DNA from: Xylaria sp. FL1777
Taxonomy: Eukaryota; Ascomycota; Sordariomycetes; Xylariales; Xylariaceae
DNA length: 64,000 bases
Reading direction: 5' to 3'
Assembly: GCA_022578965.1 (NCBI GenBank)
Contig: MU400546.1
Location: 186,001-250,000 of the forward strand
The notes beneath the pieces are model-generated. The model worked only from the letters and a program-made list of their open reading frames with translations. It did not search any database and had not been told where the DNA came from. Within the stretch, counting starts at the first letter, position 1. Each line of letters starts with the position of its first letter. Positions 40,046 to 53,300 of the stretch are shown here, piece after piece. The position numbers and the translations under genes were made by a program.

Positions 40046-40849
40046 GGTGGGGGTGGTGGTAGTGATGGTGATGGTGATGGTGATGGTGATGGTGATGGTG
40101 ATGGTGATGGTGATGATGATGAGGAGGAGGATGAGGGCTGCTGGTAGTAGTGCTGACTCTGCAATTCGGTGACTAGGTTCGAACAAGACCAAGGCTTCAT
40201 GTACCTACTGGTAGGTATCTACCTCTTAGTAGTTCAGATGTAGTGGTGTTTGCCAGATCGAGGCGTTTCGTTTGTCGATAATGACCCGTAATTGATTGAT
40301 GCAAGATACTAAGATTCATTCCATGTCATAAAAGACGCGTAAAGTGAAGTCGCAGCGCGTCGTGGGGGCGGGACCGTGAAACCTTTGTTTCCTACATAAA
40401 ACTATCTAGCTTGCATAAGTAGGTAGGTACTACGTATACGCAGTATAAAGCATTTATTGGATTTTAATGTGGGCCCAACTTATCATACCTATGCTATTTG
40501 TAGGTAGTTTACCTAGATGAATCAATAAACAACAGCGAAAACATCACCATACCTATGTACATGTAAGAAAGACGTCGGACCATTTGGTAACTTTTACCAA
40601 ATAATACTTGCTTGATTACTACCTTTCATTGTGTACATATACATATTAATGAATAGCCTTTATGAATAATTATCCTCAACAGGTAAAAACAGCTTCAAAA
40701 CGCCAGTGTATCGACACACAAAACATGCACACAGTCTACCTAAGTTATACCAAATCCTCCCTCAAGGGGACGTATACGACCCTGTAATAAGTCAAACATC
40801 AAGCTTGACGAAACAATCTCTCTTGATTATGTCAAACGGAATCATCACA
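40046..40849. promoter_or_regulatory. Spacer and RFC3 upstream region
   Basis: About 800 bp separate the RFC3 start from the stop of the next minus-strand gene. They hold the hexanucleotide repeat, an out-of-frame ATG at 40200 that overlaps the RFC3 start, and GTAGGTAGGTAC words around 40420. No gene is supported. Confidence 0.55.
40062..40115. repeat. (GTGATG)9 repeat abutting the RFC3 start codon
   Basis: Nine exact GTGATG units end 16 bp upstream of the RFC3 ATG (40045) and are followed by interrupted GAT/GAG triplets. On the RFC3 sense strand this reads as CATCAC units and should lie in the 5' UTR or core promoter. The frame continuous with RFC3 stays open through it but has no ATG. Confidence 0.92.
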
Positions 40850-41962
40850 TCATGGCAGCTTGACCCCAGCCCCCGTCCCTACCGAGCTATCGTCAGATTC
40901 TGAGCTATTCGTTGACCAGCCGCTACCATCCGACTCGGAGTCTGAGTCGGAACCTTCCTGGACGATATCATCGCCAGTGAGGTTTCGAGCAGTCAACCCT
41001 TTGGCAGGGCGTTCCTGTGAATCGCTCCTCTCGTCATATATGGCACTCTCCCAGTCATGACTATCGACGCCAGGGGGTTCTCGGCGTGCCGTGCTCGAGC
41101 TCATGCTGTTGTTATGTGCAGAATCTGGGGCAGGATTACGCCCAGCAGCCCACCACTTCTTCTCCTCCTCTTCCATTTCCTCCTTTGTCTTCTCCCCTTT
41201 TTCTTCATCCTCGCCCTCATCCTCGTCCCACAGAAAACTCGACTGTCCCAGTGGACTCTTTGGTGGTGGCTCTTCCCCCTCGCCATTACTACCTAGGGCT
41301 TCAGTTATCGGAAGGTCATCATTATCTGGGTCAAGCGGGCGATTCAAAGGCACGAAACCACTCTTCTTGGCCGGCGTCTGCTTTTGCTTCCGCAGCGCCT
41401 CGGCAGCGAGCTCATAACGACGATGGCAGCATTCCGAGGGCGAGTCGCAGTCGATCCAGCAATCATGGCGTTTTTTGAGAAATGCACGGTCGCGCGCTTT
41501 CGTCTCGCACCGCCCTGCTGCCTCGTGGCCTAGCACCTTCCGTCGCCACGACCCCCATTGCTCCCAGCCCACATAGTCGAACTCGGCGCCGCAGAGCCCT
41601 GTTTCCCGGCGTCGCTTCTTCTTCTTTGGACCCCGCGACCCCTGGGGATTCGAAATACAGTATGTGTGCGAGCAGTCTAGACACCGTCGTGTGCACCCCA
41701 GCCGGTACACATTTAGACATCTATGGCACTGCCATACCCACGCTCGCGGCGTGCGAGGCGGCGGTGGCATTATCGGAGGTTCCTCCGGACTTGCCGGGAG
41801 GATGTTACGGAGGTGTAGCCGGGCTGGTGGGGACACTGGGGGAACGTTTGAGTTCGGTTTACTGGCTGGTGGTGGCAGCATCTTGGATGCGGGAGTTGAG
41901 GAGGAAGAGGAGTTCCGGGACGAGAAGAGGGAGAGCTTAGGGAGATTTATCCGTGACGGCAT
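40850..41962 (-). CDS. Acidic Cys-rich conserved fungal protein, function unknown
   Basis: A single-exon gene of 370 residues. The N-terminal 80 residues are Ser/Pro-rich. They are followed by a compact Cys cluster starting WQCHRCLNVY and continuing CTRRCLDC, C and CG, with the approximate pattern CxxC-x8-CxxxCxxC-x4-C, which could bind zinc. Next come a basic KKKKRRR segment that could act as a nuclear signal, a second group of Cys/His (DCWIDCDSPSECCHRR), and a strongly acidic Asp/Glu/Ser-rich C-terminal half ending GAGVKLP. I do not recognise a named family. The layout of a zinc-ribbon-like head plus acidic tail suggests a nuclear or protein-binding role (inference). The ATG at 41962 is the first in frame. 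Confidence 0.8.
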   Translation of the reverse strand: MPSRINLPKLSLFSSRNSSSSSTPASKMLPPPASKPNSNVPPVSPPARLHLRNILPASPEEPPIMPPPPRTPRAWVWQCHRCLNVYRLGCTRRCLDCSHTYCISNPQGSRGPKKKKRRRETGLCGAEFDYVGWEQWGSWRRKVLGHEAAGRCETKARDRAFLKKRHDCWIDCDSPSECCHRRYELAAEALRKQKQTPAKKSGFVPLNRPLDPDNDDLPITEALGSNGEGEEPPPKSPLGQSSFLWDEDEGEDEEKGEKTKEEMEEEEKKWWAAGRNPAPDSAHNNSMSSSTARREPPGVDSHDWESAIYDERSDSQERPAKGLTARNLTGDDIVQEGSDSDSESDGSGWSTNSSESDDSSVGTGAGVKLP

Positions 41963-43659
41963 TGTGTGACGGAGGCTGTCTTGGGCTGTGACAGGTTTGT
42001 TCTACTGTGACTCTGCTCCGCGGCGAATAGCTCATGAGCAAGATAAAGACCAATCGCTGATTAGCAGTTTGTATGGGCCTAACAGACAACGTTTGGACGG
42101 GCTTGCGGGAGTTCGTCGATGGCACACGCAGCTCTCTTCGTGAGACTGGCCCGAGTTAGGCTTGTTGCGTAAAGTACTAGGTAGGTGAAGTAGCACACCC
42201 TGCGTGCTTGCGTGAAAGGACTGGATCGTGATGTAAGGAATGACAGGGATTACGATTTAGAAACTATCCGTCCTCTTCTCAAATGAGTGTACAGAATCAA
42301 CAAACAGATATGTTCAAGGATTAACAATTAGACAACAAGAAGGAAATGACAGGACACACTAGAATAGGAGGAAACATGGGTTTCGTTCGCAAGTAGGAAG
42401 ACAGATAAGAAGAATGCCGACCTGGTTGATTGATTGACGATTCACTGACGACGGCTATTCAAATAGAATCGTCTCACTTTGTCCTAGCAGCCCTGACAAA
42501 GCGGCCATGAGGCCCCGAGGCCCTGTCCTCCTCACGCGAATTCAAAAGACCTGTCCGGGGTGAGTCTGCGCTCACCGTTGGCTTTGTCACTGGCCTCCTC
42601 GTGGTCGCAGAGAAAGGCGCCTTTCTTCCATCTCGTGAGGTCGGGGTACACCTTGCGGATGGTACATGCTTAGAGGGACATGCCCGTCGTGCTAGGGACA
42701 AAGATCCGTTGATGAGAGTGGGTTCATTAATTGGATATTGCGTGCTATAGCCAACCTAGTGTAACCTATAGACAATGAGCTACGAATGGATGAGATTTGT
42801 GGCGAGCTGGGCAGACAAAGCCGCATTGATAAGTCGTACAGCCCTGCTGTCCTACTTTGTAGAGGGGTTTTGATAACCGGATACGCGTATGCTCGGGGTA
42901 ATACGCCCACAAGTACACCTAATCTCGGCCCGCGAGAGACTTTTCACGCCTGGCGACCATATGATAGCAACTGGGTCGTTCTGGACGATGACCATGGAAT
43001 GTAACCTGGGATAATAGAGTTATCTTGAGTCTGATGAATTTCGATACTCTAGATACTAGCTGTAGTTAGAAGGGACATTGAGCCGTTTTCCATAGTGATT
43101 GTATGCCATGACGGTTGAAAAATATCTTCCATCTGGGTTATTGATCAGGTATGAATGAGAGATCAAGTACGCAGACACTCACTACACACTAGATCGATAT
43201 GAATAGTGCTGCAGTGACACGGCCAGTTAAAAATCAGTGAAACCTCAAATCGGAAGTGATCGTATTGTGTTTTACATACTGCTTATAGACTCATCGAAGA
43301 GAGAAGTCTGAGCCCCATCTAACTTATCCTCCACAATGCCCAGACTAAGCAATATCTAAACCTGTGTGCATACCTAAGTTTCCGCCGTCCCAGCATTGTC
43401 TCGACACACTCTCAACACGCCCAAGACTTTGATCCGATTTTCGTGGCAAGTTCGTTTGTTGGGAAAGGCAAATGAATGCAATGAAATAAGAATCCACAAG
43501 CGTCACAAACTCCACTACCATGACCAACCTCCCTTCAGTTGCCGCTTTATATTCATCACGCCCGCAACGAGAGAAGGATTTACTCAGTTTTAAGCCAATA
43601 CCCCATATGATACCATAAGGGGATACATTAAGTAACCGATAATATCAACAACTAACACC
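41963..43659. other. 1.7 kb spacer
   Basis: I see no supported gene between the Cys-rich protein start and the H2A.Z stop. Short frames such as 42474-42701 show no conserved features. The low-coordinate end is the promoter of the Cys-rich gene and the high end is the H2A.Z 3' UTR. Confidence 0.55.
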
Positions 43660-44643
43660 TCAGGCCTCGATGGCCTTGCTCTTCTTCTTCTGTTCAACCT
43701 TGAGGAGCAAGGCGCGGTTGATATGTGGTAGCACACCACCGAAAGCAATAGTAGCACGGATAAGGGTGTCGAGCTCTTCATCACCTCGGATGGCCAACTG
43801 GAGATGGCGGGGAGTAATGCGCTTGACTTTGAGATCCTTGGCAGCATTCTAGACACGATGTCAGCCTGGTACAGTGTGGTGACTTTTTGTGGCACATCAG
43901 AGAATGAGTCTTCAAGAATATTGTGAAGACCCTGGTGAGAATCAAAAGCGGCAACAGGAGGAAAGGGGGAGGGGGGAGGACTCACGCCAGCAAGTTCTAG
44001 GACTTCAGCTGTCAAGTATTCAAGCACAGCAGTCACATACACGGCAGCCTTGGCACCTACGCGCATTTTGTTCTGTGTGTTTTGCTTCAGGAAACGCTTG
44101 ACACGACCGCAAGGGAACTGAGAGACGAACGCGTTAGTATTCAACTGAGAGCGCGTGATGGCAGTATGTGAAAGTGTAGTGATGCGCTTGTGGTCGCATC
44201 AATGCACAAGATGCAAACATAGAAGGCCCTTTGACAGCAATTTCGCAAGACGACTGCCCTTATCGGGATGCAACGTGACACGCAGCATACCAAGGACGAC
44301 AAACAGCAGCAACGACAACAACAACATACGGCAGCGCGATGCGGTACGACAAGATGGATCGGGGGGGTCGGTTGCCAATGTTGTTGTTGAACTATGGGCG
44401 CGCGTGTATTGTGCATCGTACCATGCGTTGTTTGGGCGAGGGGCATTGAGGGCAATGAGCGGTACAGATTTCGATCGACGGTAACCACGAGGACGAATCG
44501 TCGCGAGAGCATGGGTGAGCACGGCTATATCTTACCTGAAGACCAGCGCGAGCAGAGTGGCTCTGCTGTTTCTTGGGGCCATCGACGGCCGTCTTGCCGC
44601 CTGAACTCTTTCCGCCGGATGATTTGCCTTTTCCGCCAGCCAT
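43660..44643 (-). CDS. HTZ1: Histone variant H2A.Z
   Basis: Exons in transcript order are 44643-44536, 44117-43986 and 43848-43660, giving 142 residues. H2A.Z replaces H2A in nucleosomes, mainly around transcription start sites. The N-terminal tail [17 protein letters not shown] has repeated acetylatable lysines. The fold reads [15 protein letters not shown], then [30 protein letters not shown], then [12 protein letters not shown], then [25 protein letters not shown] and the IRGDEELD acidic patch distinguish H2A.Z from canonical H2A. The tail is KKKSKAIEA. Intron 1 (44118-44535) is 418 bp, much longer than other introns here; intron 2 (43849-43985) is 137 bp. Both fall between codons. Most of intron 1 is free of coding signal. 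Confidence 0.97.
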
Positions 44644-46661
44644 TGTGGACTACAGTACGGGTCGACGAGATGGTGTGAGGGCGCGAAGCTGAAAGAGGGT
44701 GTATGGGGAGAGGGAGAGGTAGACAGAGGTCCTGGCGACGCTGTCGCAACAATTAACAGGCTGTGGGTAGAATCAGAGGTCGGTCTGGGTTGCTGATATC
44801 TGGAGCGTTTTCTGGTCTTGAGTGTGGGTTGTTGAGAATGTTTGCGCGTCGGGATGCGGCGAAAATTGGTTGGTTTGTTGTTGTGCTGTTTTTGGCGGGA
44901 AGTCTATTGACCTCTCCCCAGAGCTGGAAAATGGAGAGGCGGCGCAAAAATTGCGTACCGGTCGTAGGCACTACTGCTATATTGCAGGTGCTAAGCTGTA
45001 GGGTGCTACCTATGCTATAGTGCCAGGTGAGCCACCTCAGTAAAGACTACCTACTTACCTACCTAGCCTCCTAGGGTACCGGCCTCATAATAAGAGTTGG
45101 GGAAGTTCCAGGGGCATGTTAGCCAGCCAGCTTGCTGGTGGGTTCGTTAGGTGTCCCCGGCGTGGGTAGTAGTGGCGTGGGTGGTGCGGTGAACAATAGG
45201 TGAATGTCTGCTGCACCAAGTGCCAGGCATCAGTGAGCACCATGTGCGCAGGGCCTTGGTGCCTTAGTGGTTGCCTGAACTTTGTACCTAAGTGTAGGCG
45301 GGCTGGATTGAACAACCCCGCAATAGTGAGTTGCAGTTAGGTACGATGAGCTAAACCGTATCTGGTCTCTCCCGGAAAAACTCCGGCCGTAGCCAGACCA
45401 TGCATCTCTGAGGGGAGACAGACATACATGTATGGCTTGGGATGAGGTTGAACATGGCGTCTAAGTCGAGCCAGAGGCGGTTGAGACTCTCCGACCCAGG
45501 CGAAAAGCTCAGTCAAGTGTAGACTCACATCATCAGCTCCCTTCAGCGAGGCTCAGATGCCTAAAGAGAGCTGGCTTACCCACCTTGAGCTTCAGAAGTT
45601 GCGGCATGGATGACGAATACCGCTGTATGATCATCATGCTGTATCTCTGCTTTGTTGGGCTCAGGAGCCCATTTCTGCAGCTCTTGTTTTGATGCATATG
45701 GCTTCAGGCAGATCGAGCCAGACATAGGTTGACAAGCACACAGAGAAGGTAGGACTCTGAAGCAGGTAACTCGATATATGGCGAGTCCGGCGTCGTGGTT
45801 GTCGCTGCAAGGATCAAATCACCAGCCAGGCCCTAAAACCCGGAGAGCGGGCCGTGCCAGGTCAGCGTGAGTTGGATGCGGTGGAATCTCGGCAGCCGAT
45901 GGAAGTGTGGCTGGCGACGCTGCTGTCTCTCCTCTATACAGTGCCGTTCGTGTGCCTGTACTATACGCACCGCCACATAAAAAGGCAACGGTAAGGCCCA
46001 AGCGATAAGATCAAAATGTACCTACGTCATATTACCTGAGTCCTTTAGCATTTCCATAAGACGTCAAGTAGAGACATCTGAACCATCTCTTTCATGATTA
46101 CGATGGGAGCTATGCATACCATTGAATTTCAATCCTTATACCTACAAACAGTTTCTATACTACGTTAACAAGTAAGCGGGCAGGACGTCATCTATGTACC
46201 TATTAGCAACAGTCTACGCCAGTCTCCCATTTCAACAACACCATATCGTTGCTGCGGTTCAAAATGCAGTTCCGTATGCATCCGCCGATCACCCTCCGTC
46301 TCTCCCCGCTTGTCTGAATACGAGCTTTTTCTGTTCCACTGCCAGCTCTACTGTCCACTCAAAATCAAATTATGGTATGATCTATATTCTGCTGTCCCTA
46401 CCAATATAGCCCTAAGAAGGAAGAGCTCTATATAAACGGCATGGATCACATCGCATTCTTTGAGAGGTAGGGAAATGGATATCTCACCTAATTTTCAGCA
46501 CTATCTTCAGTAATTGTCTACTTTGAAGCAGAAAGTCTTGTCATCAGTGTGTTGTTTAGTCTTGTACCGTAGAGCTTTCTTTAAAAATTGTCACAGCAAT
46601 TAATCAGGATTGCAATAATCTTGTCCATCTCCACTAGACTTCACTCCACCCCATTCTCAAG
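44644..46661. other. 2 kb spacer between divergent H2A.Z and secreted-protein genes
   Basis: The two genes start on opposite strands facing outward, so both promoters lie here. Short open frames carry no recognisable motifs. ACCTACCTAG words occur near 45055. Confidence 0.55.
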
Positions 46662-47330
46662 ATGAAGTTGTCCGTACAGATAGCCTCAATGGCGCTACTA
46701 GCGACAGGCGTACTCTCAGCCCAGAGCATTTGTCCTTTCAACTACCCCGTCCAAATAAATAGCACACAAAGCAACAACGGCCTGGTCTTCACAATCGCCT
46801 CGACCACCTCGACCACCAACAACCGCGGCATTCAGCTGCGGACCAACCCGTTCCTCGAAGGGGGCTTTTTCGCCGGTCTAGACGCCGCCTCGCCTGTCCT
46901 ACTGACTAACTTCCAAAACTCGTCCGTCAAGTCCCAAGCCCGCAATCTAGAGAACCAGCTCTACGATCTAGGCCCCACGGCATATCTGAATCTGCGCGAC
47001 GAGGTCAATGGAACGAAGAGGTACACCGTCGGCTTCGCCAACGCCTCGACCTGGCCCGGCCAAGTGGAGAGCGAATGGTATCTTTCCGGCGGTGCTCCCG
47101 ACGGCACGTACGATTTGTACCACGACGAGCCCCTGAACACGGTGCACGGATTCATCTTGTGCGAGGCCGACCTTGACCTCGACCCCGGCCCGTGGCATCA
47201 GCTGTTCTACTACACTTACGCGCAGACACCGGTGGATTTCCCGGAATGCGAGTATGTCGGCGTGAGGACTACGGTTGCCCCTACTATTTATAACGGGGAA
47301 TGCGATATTGGCGGGTTCGTGGCATCGTGA
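46662..47330 (+). CDS. Small secreted protein, four cysteines, unknown function
   Basis: A single-exon gene of 222 residues. The signal peptide MKLSVQIASMALLATGVLSA is followed by a mature chain of about 200 residues with four Cys (SICPF, ILCEADL, PECEYV, GECDIG), which fits two disulfides. Several N-glycosylation sites are visible (NST, NSS, NGT, NAS). The middle contains GIQLRTNPFLEGGFF, and the C-terminal half has an aromatic stretch (PWHQLFYYTY). I do not recognise an enzyme motif. Proteins of this type are common in fungal secretomes. An effector or cell-wall role is only a guess. The ATG is preceded by a CA/CT-rich leader typical of expressed fungal genes. Confidence 0.85.
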   Translation: MKLSVQIASMALLATGVLSAQSICPFNYPVQINSTQSNNGLVFTIASTTSTTNNRGIQLRTNPFLEGGFFAGLDAASPVLLTNFQNSSVKSQARNLENQLYDLGPTAYLNLRDEVNGTKRYTVGFANASTWPGQVESEWYLSGGAPDGTYDLYHDEPLNTVHGFILCEADLDLDPGPWHQLFYYTYAQTPVDFPECEYVGVRTTVAPTIYNGECDIGGFVAS

Positions 47331-50300
47331 GTCTCGGTCCCACTTCGCGGTGGTGAGGGTTGTATTGCCATGACGTAGTAATAGGCCTTTTCATGATGCA
47401 TCCGCTGTTATTCTTGACCGCCTTCTCTTTCACACTTGGATTGCCTATTGCATGGCTGTGGTTGGTATGCAGGATCGCGACTGATGTAATCCTCTTGTTT
47501 TCCTTTTCCCTCCAATCGCTAATCTGGTGCAATGTTGAAGAAACAGGCCGAATGAGCATCATTCCTTCAAAAATCATTCTTTTTCTAGCTGGGAGAGCAC
47601 TCCATTGGCAATAGAGACGAGATGAGCAACTTGATGTTCTAGAATTACCATCCCCTGACCTTCGCTCATCTCCTCTTACCACAGCTATGCCTCCGTGCAT
47701 GACCTAGACGAAGCGATACCGACTACTAGTCGTTTGTCCAAGTTCAGTAGCCGAATATTGGCAATGCGAACAAGACGTTGTTTAGTAACCATCTCCAAGT
47801 ACCTGTTTCTTAACAGTTCATTCGCCTAATTCATATATCGCATTACGTGATAACCTTTATGCCTCCCTTTATACTAGGTATTAGCGCTAGGTAATACGTT
47901 CCTAGTGCTAATTTACACTTCTAGGCGTGCTGCGATTTATATGTTAACGGGAGCGGCGCACGCGAGCTATCCGAGCCGTTGTCACACATAGACGGTTATC
48001 CGCATAGGATTGGAATTCGTCCACAACTATATTTCGCCACGAGCAGTGGCAGAGCAACCTAGTCAGACATATGGGGTGGGAGCCTCGCGTACCTTGCAAG
48101 TTACTCAGTGAATGAACTCTATGATATCGAGAGACATGCATAGGAGAATTGAAACATATCTCCCAACTAGCACCTTAGTGTTGCATTTTGGCTTACTTAA
48201 GGGAAAACCTTCTCAGCCAAACGCATCGCACCTTAACATTAGTGGTGTTTTGTTTAGAACATTTTGAAGAGACTTCACTCTTCATCACTATTTGCGAGAG
48301 GACACCCCTTTCTAGATAAAAGGCTTACTGGGGAATCGCTGCTGGCTTCAATCGATGTGACCCTAGCATGACAACATACAGGTATTCTTGACAAGAGCCG
48401 TCGAATACTGAGACACATGGCACTGTGCCGATTGGAGAATCGATTTGTATGTAGATGCAAGCGTTGTGGCACCGTCGCCGGCACCCCCGTTCCATGGTGT
48501 TCTGAGACAACCGATACGGCAAGCAAATGTACGGCACCACGCTAGATCGGACGTTTCAATAGGCGGATAGCGGTTGAGCATGGATCTGCTGAAACAAGCC
48601 CATTTGTATTGTTCACGCTCTCTCATATGGTACTGAGGAAGTGAAGGACACCTAGCTTTACCCCTTTTAACTCCAGTGCCTTGAAAGGCCGAGATCTAGC
48701 GGAAAATATAGATCACGCAACGTTGCAGGGTAAACTGGAGAGAATGAGGGATCACGATAGGGGTAGAGAAGCACCTTGTGAAGATTTCAAGGTCATTTCG
48801 GAAAAGGGGTAGTTTGTCTAATGAATGGGTTGCCTACATTTCTCGGCCTAGCACAATCTGATATAGGAAGATATTCATGGTTAACTGAACTCAATTAGAT
48901 CGTACGTCAAGACATCCCTCGGCAGTAGAGAGCTAACTATTTCAAGTTGGCTACGAATGCATTAAGCGGTGCTCGTACCGGTATCCTTGAGGAGATTCAG
49001 GGGCTGTTCGGTGTAGAATGACATCAATGCGTCTTTAGATTATCGTAGCCAGGCTAGATTCAACTTTGAAGAGGTAGAGTTAGATGCCTTTGATCGATGG
49101 TGTTGTTGAAATACTGCGATAGTGTTAAGAGACGTCAGAGCTGTGGTTTTTGTTTTTAGCAAGTGTTATATAGCAGACAAAAGGACTATCGCAATGTGCA
49201 CCTACTATCTGCGTATATTTGTAGTGTTAAATGAATCTGCAAAGGTACTGATACCGATAGTATTATGCAGGTGGTGTCATTGCATTCCTGCATCATCGAG
49301 GGCTATGTATCGATATGTCGTGTACTCACCTCACATTTACATTTTACCACACTACCGGGTCGGTTGTCTCTTGGCTGAAGCCATTGGGTTGCATTTCTGG
49401 TCGAGACTAGTGCAGATGGCTTGGCTACAATGTTACCCTGCTCTACTGTAGTCGCGGGTACCCCTAAAACAGAAGTTGGACCAACGATCTCAACCTTCAC
49501 GTTGGTGATAAGGGAGCGCTTAACAGGCTGGTGTCAGGCTAGTTTTTTTACTCCGCAACATCACCGGATAAGAAAAAAGAATTTCGTTCTTATCTAGGGT
49601 TGGCTGGGAGCGAGACTTCGTGAAGAGGAGGGCTAAGCGGAGCTTCCGAGGCATGAGGGCAATCTCAGATCGGCGGTTCCTCATCCCGCGACGTGATTAC
49701 GCGGCCCCTATGACTTCGAGATCTCATGGTCTGCTCATTGGCATCGTGCCAAAGTTGGCTGTTTGCGTATTGCGACCTGCAACACTGCCTGAGTTTACAT
49801 AGGCTAGGGAGCCGAGAGGGGAGAGTTTGATGTCGCAGGGATTGACATGTGTAACCATCGCATATTCCGGACATCCTTCGCTTGACAGATCGGTACCTGC
49901 CGGAAGACTTTCTGTAGGTAAGCAACGTACATGGAGGCAGGATAGGTAAGGTGGTGTCGCTTGGGCAATCTGCCGCTCGCAGTTAGCAGGTGACAGTTGC
50001 AGAACCTAGTACATACAATGTACGTTGTGACTCGTGGCGTGGATGCTCGCATCATGTGTTCACGCGCCGATGCAGATCAACGGACGGACAGAACATGTTT
50101 TGATTCGCCTCGGACTGCACATGAATAATAAACCAAACCCAGTAGAAATGGCGAAACGAGATGACGAGAGATGTTTCGGAAAGGAGACTCTGTACCTTAG
50201 AGTTTAGAATGTTTTGTTTTAGACTGGTAGTCCGAGATATACGAACGAGGAAGAGAGAGAGAGAGAGCTCCATGATGATTCTGTGGTATGATGCTCCAAA

Positions 50301-53300
50301 TCGCCTTGTTTAAGTGCCGAGCGACAAAGATCAAGGAGCACGAGGAAGCCGAAGAGCTTTACGTTGAGGTCTTGGTTCATGATTTGGGCATCACCTATAC
50401 GCCCTACAGAGCCGTACAGATCGAGTTGTAACCACGCTTGGGTGAGTGCATGTTTGAAACAGTACAGGAACTCAAGTAGACACAGTACAGTGTATCTATG
50501 GGACTATTAGAATACGCAGTAGGTATACTAGCTTGCGCCTTTGATTACTGCCTGGCCAATGACTATGCAGGGGTTGAGATGATGTGGAGAGGAGCAAGAG
50601 CATCATACACAGTGCTCAGCCGGCTGTCTGTATTTATAATTTGGTATACCGGTATGTCACCTAACCGCGGCATATCAGCATAGTAGTTGAACTCTTTGTC
50701 GTAATTCGCAATTGCACGAGGCATACCACATGTTCACATGGACACAGGCCTGGTATGCCCTGGATGTTGGTAGAGTGGCAGACCGCCATTCTCCATTTGC
50801 CCGACAACTGCCCGATATATCAGTGATTTGGCGATTTGGCGATTTCGCCGTCCATATTGTCTTACTTACCTCTAACTAGACTCTGACCAGACTCTGACCA
50901 GACTCTTCTTACCTGACTCTTACCTACACCACCCTAGATAGTGCACTTCGAATCAAATCCGACCGGCTTTCGATCTTGAATTACCTGATGAAGTACACTG
51001 GGTAACCTTTTGAGCTGTGCTGGACAAACAATACCCGGGCCATTATTATGATCTAGACGCACTGTATATGTATTGTTAGTCGGCATCCCGTCGAGCTGGG
51101 ATGACGTAACCTTGTACTGGACCACGCTACTGTATCCTACCGCCTGTCTACAGTTCCCCAAATTCAAGGACTGACCTGGTATGTAGGTACTGTATGTAGT
51201 ATAGGTAGTATAGAGTTCAAGGGACGAGCCGCAGGTAGGTACCGTACATACTTACTTTCTGCTAGCTGACGCCTCAATCTGCTAACATTTGAATTTTCTT
51301 CTTTCTCTCCCGGCAGTGGTGTACCAGGTATGTAGGAGGTTATGTAGGTACATATGCCTGGCATCAATACAAAGTATAGCATATGGTATACATTGTATCT
51401 ACCTACTCTATACGTCAGTATACCACGCTGACGGTCGACCGATGTGCTAGGTATGTATCTACAGATGTTGCACCATGTAACCGTAGCTCTACGCAGTACG
51501 CAGTACGTACACACGTACACACTATATACTACATGCATGTATGTATATGTACCGGTATCTTAACAGGACTAGACTCAAGGCTTATGGTGGGCTCTTCCGG
51601 TTTCCTAGCGTACCTACATTCTGTCCCGGCTTCTTATCCGGCCAACACCAACACCGCTGGGTCTTCCCCCTAAACTCAAACAGTACCGTGCCGCCTATCA
51701 AGGGTGCTCTCACGCCAGGTGCCTCACCGACAGCACTTTTCGTGCTTGGACAAGTCCTGTCGGTGCCGTACCCTACAGTGGCGTAAATACAGTATACCGT
51801 ATACGTGCCACGCAGTTTGCTGTAGGGCATGAAGTGGTGTAAGTAATACCAAGAGAACCCAAGGTAAGGTCACCTGAATGCTGAATGACATGACAAAGAA
51901 CACGCAAGTGCATCGAATCGAGTACTCACACAAGTTGACCAGTTCTATCCTAGTATCGAATCAGGTCTTCTCGCTGCCTTGCCACCCCTGTCTACGAAGT
52001 ACGGACTGTACAAAGTAGGTTGGTTGGGCCCTCCTCCCAAGAAAAGTTACTGGCCGGTCAACCACTTGAGCGTCGCTAGGTGTGGAACGAGATTCACTGG
52101 GCGGCGAGTCCTGCTTATGGCTGTCTGTTTAGTGCAGCGTCTGCCGCCTTTGACAGCCATTCAAAGCGATCTTGGTACAGTACGGTGGCCTGTGAAGTCT
52201 CAACGGCCCCCGCTACCACATACATACCTACTTCTACATCGTGGTACTCAGATACGCGGCGGCATCTCACGAACCATAGAAGCCTGGTTGTTTCGATCTG
52301 CATCAAACTGAGCTGAAGCCTGGGGGAGGGACGCCATTATACTATTGGCAGAGAAGAAGATTGCCTCTGCCTTTTCTGTATTAATAAGCATGCACCTATG
52401 GTAGAGTTATAAGTGATATGATCTAGGTGTACGACCTTAGATATGTATGTAGGTAGGTACTCAACCACCATACTGTAGATGCATCGAAGTCTGGTCGGAT
52501 TGCCTACCCTTACACTGTAATGCTAGCTAGGTAGGTAGGTATGCCAACAAATCACAAGCTCCGCCGGCAAAAAGAAGACGATCCAAAAGGGGGAGGGACA
52601 GAAAAAGAAAAAGAAAAAAAAAAGGGACAAGAAAAAGAACATAGGTAGTAAAGCAAAATAAAAAGTGAATAGAGAAGAACATGCCGACCACAGCACAAGC
52701 ACAAAACACAAGACACAGCTTGGAAAAACACAGGAGGAGCACAGAGCATAACGTGCGTATCCCCGTTCCCAAGGGTTGTCCCCCCATTAGGCCGGCCAGG
52801 TAACCCCCGTTGGCTGACCTGGTGGCCATTTTTTTACCTTTCGCTCCCCCCCTTCCCTCCCATGCTTGCGGCATCTCTTATACTAGTATACCAAGTAACC
52901 CGGTCTACTTATACGCTACCGCAGGATCTCTCTAATCTCTCTCTGCATCCAAAATCTTTCTCCACTCCCTACCTCCATCAAGCCAAACAGGAGAGCAAAA
53001 ATTCTCTCCTGCGTTGCTCCCAGCAATAGGATACCCAAGACAATAGGTTGTCTTTTCCCCCCATTCTCGCCAGATATCTATTGTTCCTCTTGTTGTTGGG
53101 GCTGTTTGCTGGAGGGCGTCTCTTTTTTTTTTTTTTTTTCCTTGCCCCCTTTCCTTCTCATTCCCTTCCGGTCTCTGTCACAGGACGCTCCCGTCTTGTC
53201 ATTGAACGGTGCCCCCATTCATCCTCCCATCCACCCTTGCATGACCAGCCTGACCAGCCAGACCTTGGCTTGTAAGCCGCGAACGGCGTGATACACACCA

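Noticed and set aside
39826..40200. Ser-Pro repeat protein starting at ATG 40200
   Set aside because: The repeat comes from the microsatellite and the rest overlaps RFC3 exon 1 and intron 1 in the wrong frame. Kept only as a possible upstream ORF.
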